IMG/VR virus record: IMGVR_UViG_3300050014_000225
Location: 1 to 30,630 of that record
Length of the DNA: 30,630 nt
Origin: a virus
Strand: one strand, 5' to 3'
Shown here: positions 14,068-22,568 of the stretch, piece by piece
Layout: each line of letters starts with the position of its first letter
How positions within the stretch are numbered: the stretch's first letter is position 1
Made by a program: the position numbers and the translations under genes
The notes under the pieces: model-generated
What the model saw: the letters and a program-made list of their open reading frames with translations, nothing else
What the model was told of the DNA's origin: nothing
The model's database searches: none

Positions 14068-15600
14068 TTATCTTAATGAATGTTTAGTTATAAAGTTTAC
14101 CGTAGTAGCATAATGAACAAAGGTTCTATCAACAATATAATTTCTAACCCTGAATTGAAAAAATCTACCACGGGTTACTGGCGGTCGAAACCACTCCTCT
14201 ATGTATTGCTGTCCGCCCCAAGGAGTTGAAGTTCCCCAAACTGTTCCAGCTCCACCCCAAGAAAGTTCATTTCCATCGAGAAATATATTAGTATCGGAAA
14301 AAGACGATGACAGTATTGATTTTATACCAAACTGAATATTGTAATTTCCTTCTGCTGAAAACTCAGTAAATATCTTTTTAATATTTTTAAGTTGATCTGG
14401 CACTGATAAATATGATCCCCAAACAGCCCACGAATTTATTGCTCCGTGAATAATGTTATGACTTCCGTCGTAAACTTCATCATAGCCAGATAATTGATTT
14501 AATATTCTCACACTGGAGTCTACGGCTGAACCAGCAATTACAGATACTTGTCCATTGGACTCGTACGGAGCGTAGCAAGAGAAAACACCAGTTTGCTTTG
14601 GAAGCCATTGATTTGTCGTCACATCAAATATTATTTCAAAAGAATTTGTAGTTTGTCCACTTAGAGTTAAAGAAAAACGAACATATCTTCCATCAAATCC
14701 TCCAGCAGAATTTACAATAGCACTCGGCAACACACTGTCTAAATCTGGTTGAATGTCATTGCCTATTGGTTCTGGTTTAGCGTAACCTGTTGTTCTGTAA
14801 ACTTGAACTTTTTGATATTGGTCTTGACCGAGGAAGTAAATGACTCCGTTGGCGTTTACAATGGATTTGTCGTAAATTGCCCCAAAGGTTACTCCCATAT
14901 CAACAACTGCTTCAGGCCCTGATACTACACCGTTAAATGAGAAGTTTTGCAGTTTATAAAGTTTTCTTTTGGTAAATATTAAGACCATATCATCACCGAC
15001 TACCTGTATTCCTGTAATTTGACCATCAACAAAAAAGTAGTTTCCTACAGAAAAAGTGTCAGCTCCGTTATCTGTGTACCAGAACTGATCGTTAAGAGCC
15101 ACTAGTAATCTGTTCTTGTACGAAGCGATGTATTTACCTTGTTTGAAGGCGGAATCTGTTTGATCTGCCGAAGTACCAGAAGTATATTTGACCACATTAT
15201 CAGTTCCATTGACCATATAAAACTTATTATTAAAAGGAAAGTAGCATCCATCGGTTGGCTTATTTGAGGTAAATGTAACACCAGTTATTGCTGTCCACGT
15301 CGCTCCTACAAGACGATATAACGCAGTGTCGTATACTTTTAAAGTTTCAACAACCTCAGTAGAATTTGCAAACTGAAATAATCCATTTACTTTAGTAGAA
15401 TTACCTGTGTAATCTCCTAATATTTTGTGACCTTTTCTCGGTTCAAAAGTTCCTGGCGCATCGATTATGACATCACCTCCTTCAGTAAAAAACTGATCTC
15501 CAACAGTAAAAGGACTAACTCCGCTTTTATAACCTTTGAAGTTAATGAATTCCTTTTTTTCCTTTGGTAAGGCTTTAATTTTGGGAAGTGATCTTTTCAT
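14068..15600 (-). CDS. tail hub or nozzle-like protein, possible beta propeller
   Basis: A 510-residue beta-rich protein. It begins with a basic leader, then FINFKGYKSGVSPF and a PGTFEPRKGHKILGDY segment. Repeated blade-like strands follow, such as GLFQFANSTEVVETLKVYD, KFYMVNGTDNVVKYTSG, RLLVALNDQFWYTDNG and GVIYFLGQDQYQKVQVYR. Proteins with this opening and repeat style lie after the head-tail adaptor in podovirus-like phages and form the tail nozzle or stabilising hub. This assignment rests on pattern and gene order, not on a precise family match. Confidence 0.6.
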   Translation of the reverse strand: MKRSLPKIKALPKEKKEFINFKGYKSGVSPFTVGDQFFTEGGDVIIDAPGTFEPRKGHKILGDYTGNSTKVNGLFQFANSTEVVETLKVYDTALYRLVGATWTAITGVTFTSNKPTDGCYFPFNNKFYMVNGTDNVVKYTSGTSADQTDSAFKQGKYIASYKNRLLVALNDQFWYTDNGADTFSVGNYFFVDGQITGIQVVGDDMVLIFTKRKLYKLQNFSFNGVVSGPEAVVDMGVTFGAIYDKSIVNANGVIYFLGQDQYQKVQVYRTTGYAKPEPIGNDIQPDLDSVLPSAIVNSAGGFDGRYVRFSLTLSGQTTNSFEIIFDVTTNQWLPKQTGVFSCYAPYESNGQVSVIAGSAVDSSVRILNQLSGYDEVYDGSHNIIHGAINSWAVWGSYLSVPDQLKNIKKIFTEFSAEGNYNIQFGIKSILSSSFSDTNIFLDGNELSWGGAGTVWGTSTPWGGQQYIEEWFRPPVTRGRFFQFRVRNYIVDRTFVHYATTVNFITKHSLR

Positions 15601-15607
15601 TTATAAC

Positions 15608-16288
15608 CTAATTATTAAAATGATTTGGGTCTAATCTTGCTTGAGGTGTTCTATTAACTTTCCCGAACGGTCTGAATCCTTGTCTCGTGTCCTCAGAACC
15701 CGACATCAGATCTTTTTTCATATCTTCTATCGCATTATCGTATTGTGTCCAATAAGTTAAACTGGAGGGATCTTGGTCGTAATCATAGCACTGTGCAACC
15801 GCCCCGAGGTAAAGAAGTCGGTGATATTGAACTGGGATTATCGAAAGGCCAGTGTCTCCCGATAAATCAACTGATAGTTTTCTGTAATTGTAAGTTAAAG
15901 CGACAACGCCAGTTGGAACTGGATAAAGTTCAACTTGCATATATCCAGTTGCATCACGACCTGCTTCTGTCCAGTAATACGCAGTTCCAGAAGATGATCT
16001 TGCTGGATCTAAGTTATCAAGTTCTTCTCTGGTGACGTGACCGAGAGGAATCCTTGAAGCAGGATTGAGAATATCAATAACTTTGCCAACGGTTGAAGCC
16101 AAAGAATAAACTTTAGTTGCATTGGCGGTGTTAAAAGTTGTAGTAGCATACATAAAATCAGCGGTGTCTAGCTTGGAACAAATATCTTGCTGACACCAAT
16201 TTATGTATCTTTTGATACGAGTTACCATCGCAGCAGAAGTATCTCCGAACTGGTCTGATACTGCTGTTTGTATTTCTAAAAACTGCAT
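15608..16288 (-). CDS. head-tail adaptor (connector) protein
   Basis: A 226-residue protein with the layout of podovirus-type adaptors that bind below the portal. An N-terminal helical part has VTRIKRYINWCQQDICSKLD at 22-41, followed by a beta region (LASTVGKVIDILNPA, YMQVELYPVPTG, ALTYNYRKL). A long final helix (QYDNAIEDMKKDLM) and a polar tail with Arg and Pro complete it. The pattern of an RYIN.....I......F start and a PVP...Y.YRK strand is common to this group. It directly precedes the putative nozzle gene in transcription order. Confidence 0.68.
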   Translation of the reverse strand: MQFLEIQTAVSDQFGDTSAAMVTRIKRYINWCQQDICSKLDTADFMYATTTFNTANATKVYSLASTVGKVIDILNPASRIPLGHVTREELDNLDPARSSSGTAYYWTEAGRDATGYMQVELYPVPTGVVALTYNYRKLSVDLSGDTGLSIIPVQYHRLLYLGAVAQCYDYDQDPSSLTYWTQYDNAIEDMKKDLMSGSEDTRQGFRPFGKVNRTPQARLDPNHFNN

Positions 16289-16296
16289 ATTTCTCC

Positions 16297-18228
16297 CTAA
16301 TTTATTTTAGTTTGATATTCTATCGCACCACGATCAAACGCTCCTATTCTTGGATTTCCATAGAAATCTGAGTATATTCCAGTGTCTACTCCAGAATTTA
16401 TTGCAGGCGAACCAGCAGACAAACTCATATCAGTTGGGGGGCTGACTAAAAGAGGATTGGTTGTTAAATCGTTCGCTCCAGCGGAGATTCCACTTACAGC
16501 ACCAGTGGCGTAGCCGTAAATAGTGTTGTAGTCCTCGGTCAGTGTGGCTGTGCCTGCTTCTACTATTCCGTAATTAAAACCCTGAATAATATTATTTCTC
16601 ATGTCGACTGTGACAGTATTTCCAGTGGCGAAGTTTACTGCGTTTCCAGTTTGAGCAGCCGAGTAAATTGTATTATTCAAAAGTGTATATGTCCCAGTCT
16701 CTCCTAAATAAACCAAGGCTATCGTTCCGTTGGTAGTGTGAGAAAAAAGGTTGTTATACATTTGAACTTGTGCTCCTCCGACGTGAGCCACAGCTGATTT
16801 CTTATTATTTTTTGAGATACAGTTTTTAATTACTCCAGTCGTGGTGTCGTGGTAGCTAAATCCGTCTCCGTCAGACGATTCTCCAGTTACACCGTTGTTT
16901 ATAGAACTACAACCGTCAAAAACTACACCAGTCCAAGTTCCGTGGACGTTAAAACCGTCTCCGTTGGAATCTGAGATATAAATATTCTTGCCTGTGAATC
17001 TGTCGCCATCTCCAAATAATGTAATGCCGTTGTAAGCAATTAAAGGGTCTCTCGAGGCGTTGATAAACCGAGCATTGGTGAGGGTTAAATCAGTCGAACG
17101 AACCGTTGTACTATTAACGATATACATTCCATCTTGTTGGGTATCAGTTGAATAGATTTCGGACATTGTGACATTGGTACAACCTTCTAATTTTGTACCT
17201 GCTAGGTAATCTCCGTCAGTCGTACAGTTTTGCATAATTAAAGTATCGCTTAAAATAACGTGTATTCCATTGCCACCAGATGAGTCGCTGGCAGTGATAT
17301 TCTTAAGAGTTATGCCCGTAGGTAGATTAACACCTGAAATATTGAATAATATATTATCTCCACCGTTACCACTAGCCGCAACTCCGTCAAGAGTAACATT
17401 TTTACAACCTAAGAATCTAAACCCATAGTTAGAAGTTCCAGCAGCGTTATTACTTGCGGTACTATTAGTAATCGTCATTCCATTTGCAAGTGTCCAGTCA
17501 AATCCCTTAGCTGTTCCGCTACTAAACGATGAACCTGATATATTAACATTCGTGGCTAATACTCCAGGAATTCCTAAAAGTCCATACTGAACATTACTAT
17601 TAAATGTACAATTTAAAATTGTAAAATTATTTAACGATGTACAAGTCCCGACACTAACTCCTCGATTCATACCACTAAAATTACAATGATCTAAAGTGAT
17701 ATTTGAAAGATTACCACCTGAAATTGACGCTCCAATCGCAGAAGCAGTAGCCGTACTGTTGTAAATATAAATATTCACATTACTTGTCGTTATATTGAAA
17801 GCGGAGGTAGTCGCCCCAGTGACATCTATATTTCTGATTGAGATATAACTTCTTCCTGCTAAGTTGAATCCTCTGGTTTGTCCTGTAGCGTCAATTATAG
17901 GATTCGCTCCAGTTCCATAAGCGTCAAACTTAACAGGTAATCCAGCTGTTCCCGACATCCCTACCGTTACTATCCCAACATAAGTTCCGCCTCTTTTAAA
18001 GAGAACATTATCTCCAGCATGTATTGTCCCATCTCCTGTAGCAGCACTGACTTTAGTGGTTGTTTTCCAAGCTGTCGCAGGAGTTAGTCCGTTACCAGTG
18101 TCATCGGCGGAGGCTGCATCAACATAATAAATAACTCCTGTCCTTTTATTGACAAAACTTTTGAACATTCCACTAATTTTTCCGAAGATACCTGATGAAG
18201 GAGTTCTTCGTCTAAAATTGTTAAACAT
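16297..18228 (-). CDS. right-handed beta-helix tailspike, candidate depolymerase
   Basis: A 643-residue protein. After a short basic head segment (about residues 1-30) comes YYVDAASADDTGNG and GDNVLFKRGGTY, the usual entry to a pectate-lyase-like parallel beta helix. From about residue 100 to 600 short strands repeat (NITLDHCNF, NVNISGSSFSSG, VTLDGVAASGNGG, IVNSTTVRSTDLTLTNARF). The end, GNPRIGAFDRGAIEYQ, is a typical close of such bacterial or phage right-handed helices. Tailspikes of this fold cut or bind surface polysaccharide. Active-site residues cannot be named from sequence alone. Confidence 0.8.
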   Translation of the reverse strand: MFNNFRRRTPSSGIFGKISGMFKSFVNKRTGVIYYVDAASADDTGNGLTPATAWKTTTKVSAATGDGTIHAGDNVLFKRGGTYVGIVTVGMSGTAGLPVKFDAYGTGANPIIDATGQTRGFNLAGRSYISIRNIDVTGATTSAFNITTSNVNIYIYNSTATASAIGASISGGNLSNITLDHCNFSGMNRGVSVGTCTSLNNFTILNCTFNSNVQYGLLGIPGVLATNVNISGSSFSSGTAKGFDWTLANGMTITNSTASNNAAGTSNYGFRFLGCKNVTLDGVAASGNGGDNILFNISGVNLPTGITLKNITASDSSGGNGIHVILSDTLIMQNCTTDGDYLAGTKLEGCTNVTMSEIYSTDTQQDGMYIVNSTTVRSTDLTLTNARFINASRDPLIAYNGITLFGDGDRFTGKNIYISDSNGDGFNVHGTWTGVVFDGCSSINNGVTGESSDGDGFSYHDTTTGVIKNCISKNNKKSAVAHVGGAQVQMYNNLFSHTTNGTIALVYLGETGTYTLLNNTIYSAAQTGNAVNFATGNTVTVDMRNNIIQGFNYGIVEAGTATLTEDYNTIYGYATGAVSGISAGANDLTTNPLLVSPPTDMSLSAGSPAINSGVDTGIYSDFYGNPRIGAFDRGAIEYQTKIN

Positions 18229-18229
18229 A

Positions 18230-18595
18230 TTATCCTAAGAAGTTAATTTGGACGATACATCCAGCTGAAGCTGATCTTATATACAAAACTCTGTCAGGCG
18301 AGGCTGGGAGTTGTCTGGCTACAATTACAGTTCCTATAACAAAATTTCCTTCTGTTAAATTTCCAGCAACGGAGTCTGTATCAGCGACACTTCCTTTGGC
18401 TGCTAATCCTGAACTTAATGACATTCTAAAATCAGTACTTCCGTAAACTTCAACAAAAGAGGCAGTATTAGGAATTGGTATTGCTCTGTTTGTGTCAGCT
18501 GTTGTGAGGGTAACTTCTACGCCAGTTGTCACCGTAATGTCAGAGTATGAGTCGTACTCCTTGTCGAACTTTGAGACTCTGCTTGCTTTAGCCAT
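18230..18595 (-). CDS. hypothetical virion-associated protein, 121 residues
   Basis: The sequence is beta-rich (DITVTTGVEVTLTTAD, FVEVYGSTDFRMSL, RVLYIRSASAGCIVQINFLG) after a charged start (MAKASRVSKFDKEYDSY). It overlaps the end of the dehydrogenase-like gene by eight bases and precedes the tailspike. The shape fits a small jelly-roll or decoration domain, perhaps an attachment or chaperone for the spike. No family is recognised. Confidence 0.5.
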   Translation of the reverse strand: MAKASRVSKFDKEYDSYSDITVTTGVEVTLTTADTNRAIPIPNTASFVEVYGSTDFRMSLSSGLAAKGSVADTDSVAGNLTEGNFVIGTVIVARQLPASPDRVLYIRSASAGCIVQINFLG

Positions 18596-19337
18596 TTTTC
18601 TCCTTAATTAATTTATCGTTATATTTTAATAATTCTTCGGTAAGTTCTGGTTTACCAGCCCATTCAGACCACGCATACACGTCTTTTGGGATACATTTTG
18701 ATTTGAATCCCCGTTTATCAGGATATATGTGGGTGAACCATAGTGTGAATCTTGGGTCATCTCCGTAAACAGCTTGTTGAATTGTGTAATAGTCAACCCC
18801 GTTTTTTTCACAGGCATCATATAACTCCTGACATTGTGCTACTTTAAAGGCAATAGCACGATTTTCACTTAATTTAATTACTTCAGCTTCTCTGTTTGTA
18901 ACTTGTCTAATCGAAATATTAGCGTTATACACGGTCTGGTAAAGTTCTATCAATTTGCGGCGATTCTGCGGTCTACCTCCTATTATTAAGAAACTTCTAT
19001 CAGTTTCATCTAAGAGAGGATGTGCAACTGTCTCGCCAAGGTACTCAGGCTGCATCACAATGTTCTTTTTGTATTTATCCTCTAAATAATCACAAGTTCC
19101 TGGTTGAACCGTTGATCTGATGACAATCAGAGGGGAATTACAATTTTTCACAACGTCTTCAACTATTGAAGTATCAAGCGAACCATCTGGGTTATTTGGT
19201 GTTGGGACACAGACGAAACTTACGTCAGCATCGTTGTTTGAAAACAATCCTTCGTTTGGGTCTTGTATCACTGATTCTGGGAACAAATAGTACATCGCTT
19301 TTCCAACCCATCCAATTCCTATAATTTCTATTTTCAT
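18588..19337 (-). CDS. shortened nucleotide-sugar (UDP-glucose/GDP-mannose type) dehydrogenase
   Basis: A 249-residue protein of the UDP-sugar 6-dehydrogenase family, which oxidises a nucleotide sugar to its uronic acid with two NAD. Visible: a Rossmann start G7-IGWVG12; CVPTP at 43-47; STVQPGT at 75-81; PEYLGE at 97-102; ENRAIAFKV at 158-166 in the middle helix; and CIPKDV at 215-220, holding the catalytic cysteine (Cys215). The family usually has another 120-150 residues after this cysteine forming the third, sugar-nucleotide-binding domain; here only about 34 remain. It overlaps the glycosyltransferase by an ATGA. The protein may act on an unusual substrate, pair with another subunit, or be a non-catalytic relative. 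Confidence 0.8.
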   Translation of the reverse strand: MKIEIIGIGWVGKAMYYLFPESVIQDPNEGLFSNNDADVSFVCVPTPNNPDGSLDTSIVEDVVKNCNSPLIVIRSTVQPGTCDYLEDKYKKNIVMQPEYLGETVAHPLLDETDRSFLIIGGRPQNRRKLIELYQTVYNANISIRQVTNREAEVIKLSENRAIAFKVAQCQELYDACEKNGVDYYTIQQAVYGDDPRFTLWFTHIYPDKRGFKSKCIPKDVYAWSEWAGKPELTEELLKYNDKLIKEKNG

Positions 19338-20059
19338 TTTTTCTCCTTAATAGCTTCAACATAAATCTTATTTTCTTCTAAAGAGGCGTAACAATCTTCT
19401 TTTCCGATTAATGGTGTTTCTCCCAAGTGTTTTAGGTCTATTGTCGGGTCTGCCCAAAGCTGAAATCCTTTTTTGGCGGCACTGACAAAGAAGTAAAAAT
19501 CTTCTGAACATTTTCCTGGAATAAACTGAAAGTAGGGGTAATCCATCAGTTCTAAAACCTCTCGGTGGATTAAGGCACATCCAAATCCTGCGGTACTGAC
19601 TTTAAAAGGTTTGACTGCATCCATTCCTGGAAGTGCGTACATTCCAATATAGTCGTTTTGGTTATATTCGTTGGGATTTTCGTGAACTACTTTTGATCCG
19701 TTCTCTAATTCTGGGTCTCTAAGCCATAAAACAGGGAAATGTTTGCCCCCACGTTGGTAATAAATTCCTGTAACCATTTTGCTTTTTTGCTTTTTTGCTA
19801 CATCAAGCAATTTAACCAATGTGTCTTTTGGAAAGGTCATATCTGAATCTATCCAAAATGCCCACTCGTTGTCTGTTTTTAAAAAATCACAAGCCAATGA
19901 ATTTCGGGCTGAATCAATTAAAGTTCTTTCTGTAACTCCGATGTGATTTATTTTAATTTTTTTGGAAACTGAATAACCAACCATCGCCGCAACACTTTGA
20001 AAAGTTCTCGGAGAAACCGATTCTGCTATCGGACATAAAAGCGCAACGGTGTTATTCAT
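19334..20059 (-). CDS. GT-A fold glycosyltransferase (family 2-like)
   Basis: A 241-residue protein. It starts with a nucleotide-binding strand (NNTVALLCPIAESVSPRTF) and has the metal-binding DSD motif at residues 71-73 inside EWAFWIDSDMTFP. The acceptor side follows (VSTAGFGCALIHREVL, CSEDFYFFVSAAKKGF), with a SEDF acidic pair in the usual catalytic-base position. There is no membrane span. It would transfer a sugar from a nucleotide donor to a glycan, glycoprotein or lipid. It lies between a zinc-ribbon gene and the dehydrogenase in a glycan cassette. Confidence 0.82.
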   Translation of the reverse strand: MNNTVALLCPIAESVSPRTFQSVAAMVGYSVSKKIKINHIGVTERTLIDSARNSLACDFLKTDNEWAFWIDSDMTFPKDTLVKLLDVAKKQKSKMVTGIYYQRGGKHFPVLWLRDPELENGSKVVHENPNEYNQNDYIGMYALPGMDAVKPFKVSTAGFGCALIHREVLELMDYPYFQFIPGKCSEDFYFFVSAAKKGFQLWADPTIDLKHLGETPLIGKEDCYASLEENKIYVEAIKEKK

Positions 20060-20264
20060 CTTTTTTTCCCAATATTAACTTAATGCAGTATGGATTTGTC
20101 AGAATAAAAAACCACAACTGAAAGAAATTTAAATGTGTTGGTCTGTATCTGCGACCGCCGCAAGAACAATAAACGTCTCTAATCATTTTCTTTTCTTCTG
20201 TTACTTTCTTGCAATCAAAACACCTGTAAAACTCAAATAATGGCTTTTCTTCAATTTCTTCCAT
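20052..20264 (-). CDS. small zinc-ribbon protein with hydrophobic C-terminus
   Basis: A 70-residue protein with knuckles CFDC at about residues 15-18 and CSC near 33-35, followed by a hydrophobic segment (LNFFQLWFFILTNPYCIKLI) that may be a membrane or hydrophobic dock. The ATG at 20264 is preferred over an in-frame ATG at 20294, because AAAGGAAA lies in front of it. It overlaps the methyltransferase by 14 bases and the glycosyltransferase by eight. No known function. Confidence 0.5.
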   Translation of the reverse strand: MEEIEEKPLFEFYRCFDCKKVTEEKKMIRDVYCSCGGRRYRPTHLNFFQLWFFILTNPYCIKLILGKKDE

Positions 20265-20934
20265 CTGTTTCCTTTGGTAATTTAATAAATTCATAACCTA
20301 ATTCTTGAACTGTGTTTCTAAGATAATTAGCCATCCAAATTTGAATATTTTGTGGCATTATCTGAATCCACCAAAAATTCATCATTTTAACCGCTCTGTT
20401 TCTAGTCATTTGAAGATCAACAACTCTTCCTAAGTTTTTTCTCTCTTCTATCTCCCAAGAATTGGCATAATTTCTCATTGTTCCTCTAATTCCGTAGAAA
20501 GAAAAATCATTTATGATATTAATGTGATCTCTATAACCAAGTTGCGACGATCCGCCATCCCCAGGCAACCAAATTTCTAATATTCCGCCAACTTTTAAAA
20601 CTCTAGCTAATTCCTTAAAGCACTCAAACCAGTTCGGAACGTGCTCCAGAATCATATTGGCAATTATGAAGTCGAACTCATTGTCTTTAAACGGAAGTGG
20701 TTTTGTTAAGTTGTGTACACAATCTATACCTTCTCCTTTGAACATATCCAAGTTGACTACGTTCTTGAATTTATAGACTGTTGTGCCGCAACCAAGATTT
20801 AAAACTTTTCTACCATTGAAATCATAATTTGGCGGATACTTCACATAAGTTGACGACGAAGTTCTGCCAGGATTTTTTATGGAGTATTTTACTGAATTAA
20901 TCTTGTCTTTTAATCCTTTAAGCACTTTTCCCAC
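20251..20934 (-). CDS. SAM-dependent methyltransferase (type 11)
   Basis: A 227-residue protein with a class I methyltransferase core. Motif I is VLNLGCG at 44-50, and an acidic end of strand 2 is seen in NLDMF at 61-65. PLPFKDNEFDFIIANMILEH at about 79-98 is the strand-4 and catalytic loop typical of type-11 enzymes. FKELARVLKVGGILEIWLPG follows. The final 100 residues are helical. Within this cassette it likely methylates a sugar or glycan end. It starts at GTG with AGGAG close in front, overlapping the upstream glycosyltransferase by 25 bases. Confidence 0.85.
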   Translation of the reverse strand: MGKVLKGLKDKINSVKYSIKNPGRTSSSTYVKYPPNYDFNGRKVLNLGCGTTVYKFKNVVNLDMFKGEGIDCVHNLTKPLPFKDNEFDFIIANMILEHVPNWFECFKELARVLKVGGILEIWLPGDGGSSQLGYRDHINIINDFSFYGIRGTMRNYANSWEIEERKNLGRVVDLQMTRNRAVKMMNFWWIQIMPQNIQIWMANYLRNTVQELGYEFIKLPKETDGRN

Positions 20935-21953
20935 CTTTCTCCTATCTCATTCCAGTCTAGGATGCCTTCTGGGGCATTTTTAGATATCTGGTAGTGTAAA
21001 TCATCGTCTTTGCAAAGATTTACGGTTGCTTCGACGTATTTTTTAACCCATAACCAAATATCGTGAGGATAATCTTCTGTGATTACTCCAGTTTCGTTGT
21101 GACGGATAAATTCTGGGTTTGCCCCAATGTTTGACGATACAACTGGAAGTCCACACGCCTGAGCCTGCAACAGAACATTTGAACAAATTTCTGGATAAGT
21201 ATTTGGCATTAAAAGAATCCATGAAGTTCTCATTATTTCTGCTAAAACTTCCTGTCTGACGGGCTGCATCACTCTTGCGCCTAAAGATTCCATTCCTGAC
21301 AAGAAACCATTCTGTTCTTTGTTGTTTTCTTTGTCGTGAAGAGTTTGGCTTGAGTAAATATAAAGCTCGGAATCTGGGAATTGTCTTTTAATGTTATTCC
21401 ACGTCTGTTCTACAGGTAATACTCCTTTAATAAGAGCAGAAGCCATCACAATACGATACTTCTTTCGTTTCTTATAATCTCCTGGGTAAAACATTTTTTT
21501 ATCAACTCCGTTTGGGATGACAACAAACTTTTCTTTTGGAATGTCATAAAACTCGGAAAATGATTTTTTGCAGTAGTTTGATAACGCTATTATTTTGTCA
21601 ACGTGCTGGTATGAAGAATCTTGTAAGTACCTAAAGTCTACAATGTCGTGCAACCACCAAACTACTTTTGCTCCGATACTTTTTGAATAACCTACAATTT
21701 GATTGTTCAACCCGTTTCTATTGATTACAATTACATCCCATTTGGGAATTTTCTCAGTCCAGTCAAGAGGAAGATAAGTTACACCTTTCGTGACTATTTT
21801 CTTCTTACAGTCACAACTGACGTAAACTTCGTGTCCCTTACTTGCTAGAAACTGAGGAATAATCGTAAGACTGTTTAATATCCCACCAGTCGGCTTTTTT
21901 GATATGCGATCTGGCGAGAAATTACTTGTCGCATCTGTAAATAAAATCTTCAT
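20910..21953 (-). CDS. GT-B fold glycosyltransferase (family 4-like)
   Basis: A 347-residue enzyme with two Rossmann-like halves. The N-terminal half opens MKILFTDATSNFSPDR with a GGILNSL glycine-rich acceptor loop and has VVWWLHDIVDF near 103-113. The hinge FVVIPNGVDKKMFYPG is typical of GT4. The donor half includes LLQAQACGLPVVSSNIGANPEF near 265-286, whose final Glu is the phosphate or ribose contact expected in the family. AAAAGGAG precedes the ATG. It is the first gene of the glycan cassette in transcription order. Confidence 0.86.
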   Translation of the reverse strand: MKILFTDATSNFSPDRISKKPTGGILNSLTIIPQFLASKGHEVYVSCDCKKKIVTKGVTYLPLDWTEKIPKWDVIVINRNGLNNQIVGYSKSIGAKVVWWLHDIVDFRYLQDSSYQHVDKIIALSNYCKKSFSEFYDIPKEKFVVIPNGVDKKMFYPGDYKKRKKYRIVMASALIKGVLPVEQTWNNIKRQFPDSELYIYSSQTLHDKENNKEQNGFLSGMESLGARVMQPVRQEVLAEIMRTSWILLMPNTYPEICSNVLLQAQACGLPVVSSNIGANPEFIRHNETGVITEDYPHDIWLWVKKYVEATVNLCKDDDLHYQISKNAPEGILDWNEIGERWEKCLKD

Positions 21954-21979
21954 CTGTTTCTCCTTTTTAACATCTAGCG

Positions 21980-21999
21980 ATAACTCCCGAAGGAGTTAT
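21980..21999 (-). other. stable cUUCGg tetraloop hairpin before the glycan cassette
   Basis: On the minus strand ATAACTCC and GGAGTTAT form an 8-bp stem closed by a C(UUCG)G tetraloop, one of the most stable RNA loops known. It lies between the small virion gene and the ribosome site of the GT4 gene. No T run follows, so it is not a normal terminator. It could stop exonucleases and split the head mRNA from the cassette mRNA. Confidence 0.6.
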
Positions 22000-22009
22000 A
22001 CGTCAGTCG

Positions 22010-22480
22010 TTAAAGAGCTCGAATGAAAGCCGCAGTATTGCCAGTTGAACTTTTACCATCAGCTGAAGCAATTGTTTCCATTGCAACAACGAAGTTATCA
22101 AGAGAAGCAATCAATAGAGCTTCAGTAGTAATACCAGCTGAAAGCATTGATCCATAAGCCAAGTAAGCAGCACCAGCTGCGCCGACAAGACGAGTTCCAG
22201 GAGTGGCGGAGTAGGAAGAAACTACTGCAGAAGTTACAACAGAAGTTCTAGCTCCGTAAACTTGTACTAATCCGTAACCATCGTCTGCCAAAGTAGCGTT
22301 GTTGATACCAGCGAAAAGCAAGTTTCCACTAGTAATCATCTGAGAAACACAAAGACCATCTGATTGTTCGTCTGTCTCGAAATAGACAGGCAAGTTAGCA
22401 GCTAAAGAAGCACCAGAAGTGTTCTTAGCGATGATGAAGACTTTTTCAGCATCACTTTTGTTAATTCTTTGAAAGAGCAT
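22010..22480 (-). CDS. small virion protein downstream of the capsid gene, possible decoration protein
   Basis: A 156-residue Ala/Ser-rich beta protein without cysteine pairs. It has FIIAKNTSGASLAANLPVYF at about 15-34, a GNLLFAGINNATLADDGYGL segment, then GLVQVYGARTSVVTSA and an AAGAAYLAYG stretch. Short proteins of this kind following the major capsid gene often coat the head. AAAAAGGA precedes the ATG. The assignment is by order and composition. Confidence 0.5.
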   Translation of the reverse strand: MLFQRINKSDAEKVFIIAKNTSGASLAANLPVYFETDEQSDGLCVSQMITSGNLLFAGINNATLADDGYGLVQVYGARTSVVTSAVVSSYSATPGTRLVGAAGAAYLAYGSMLSAGITTEALLIASLDNFVVAMETIASADGKSSTGNTAAFIRAL

Positions 22481-22526
22481 TTTAATCCTTTTTACATAAC
22501 AACCGTAACAGAATGTTTTTTTACTG

Positions 22527-22556
22527 TCTGAGGAGAGGGTCGATTCTCTCCACAGA
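22527..22556 (-). other. RNA hairpin with AATCGACC loop, copy 2
   Basis: On the minus strand an outer 4-bp stem TCTG/CAGA, one A.A mismatch and an inner 6-bp stem GGAGAG/CTCTCC close an 8-base loop AATCGACC. The same loop on a different, fully paired stem is seen at 25028-25047. It lies in the leader of the small virion gene that ends at 22010. In plus orientation a T run follows, but no plus-strand gene would use it. Confidence 0.55.
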
Positions 22557-22568
22557 AGTTTTTTTAAA

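Noticed and set aside
22532-22567. Intrinsic terminator on the plus strand (hairpin followed by T7)
   Set aside because: No plus-strand gene is present nearby. The hairpin loop is shared with the element at 25028, so an RNA element of the minus-strand transcript explains it better.
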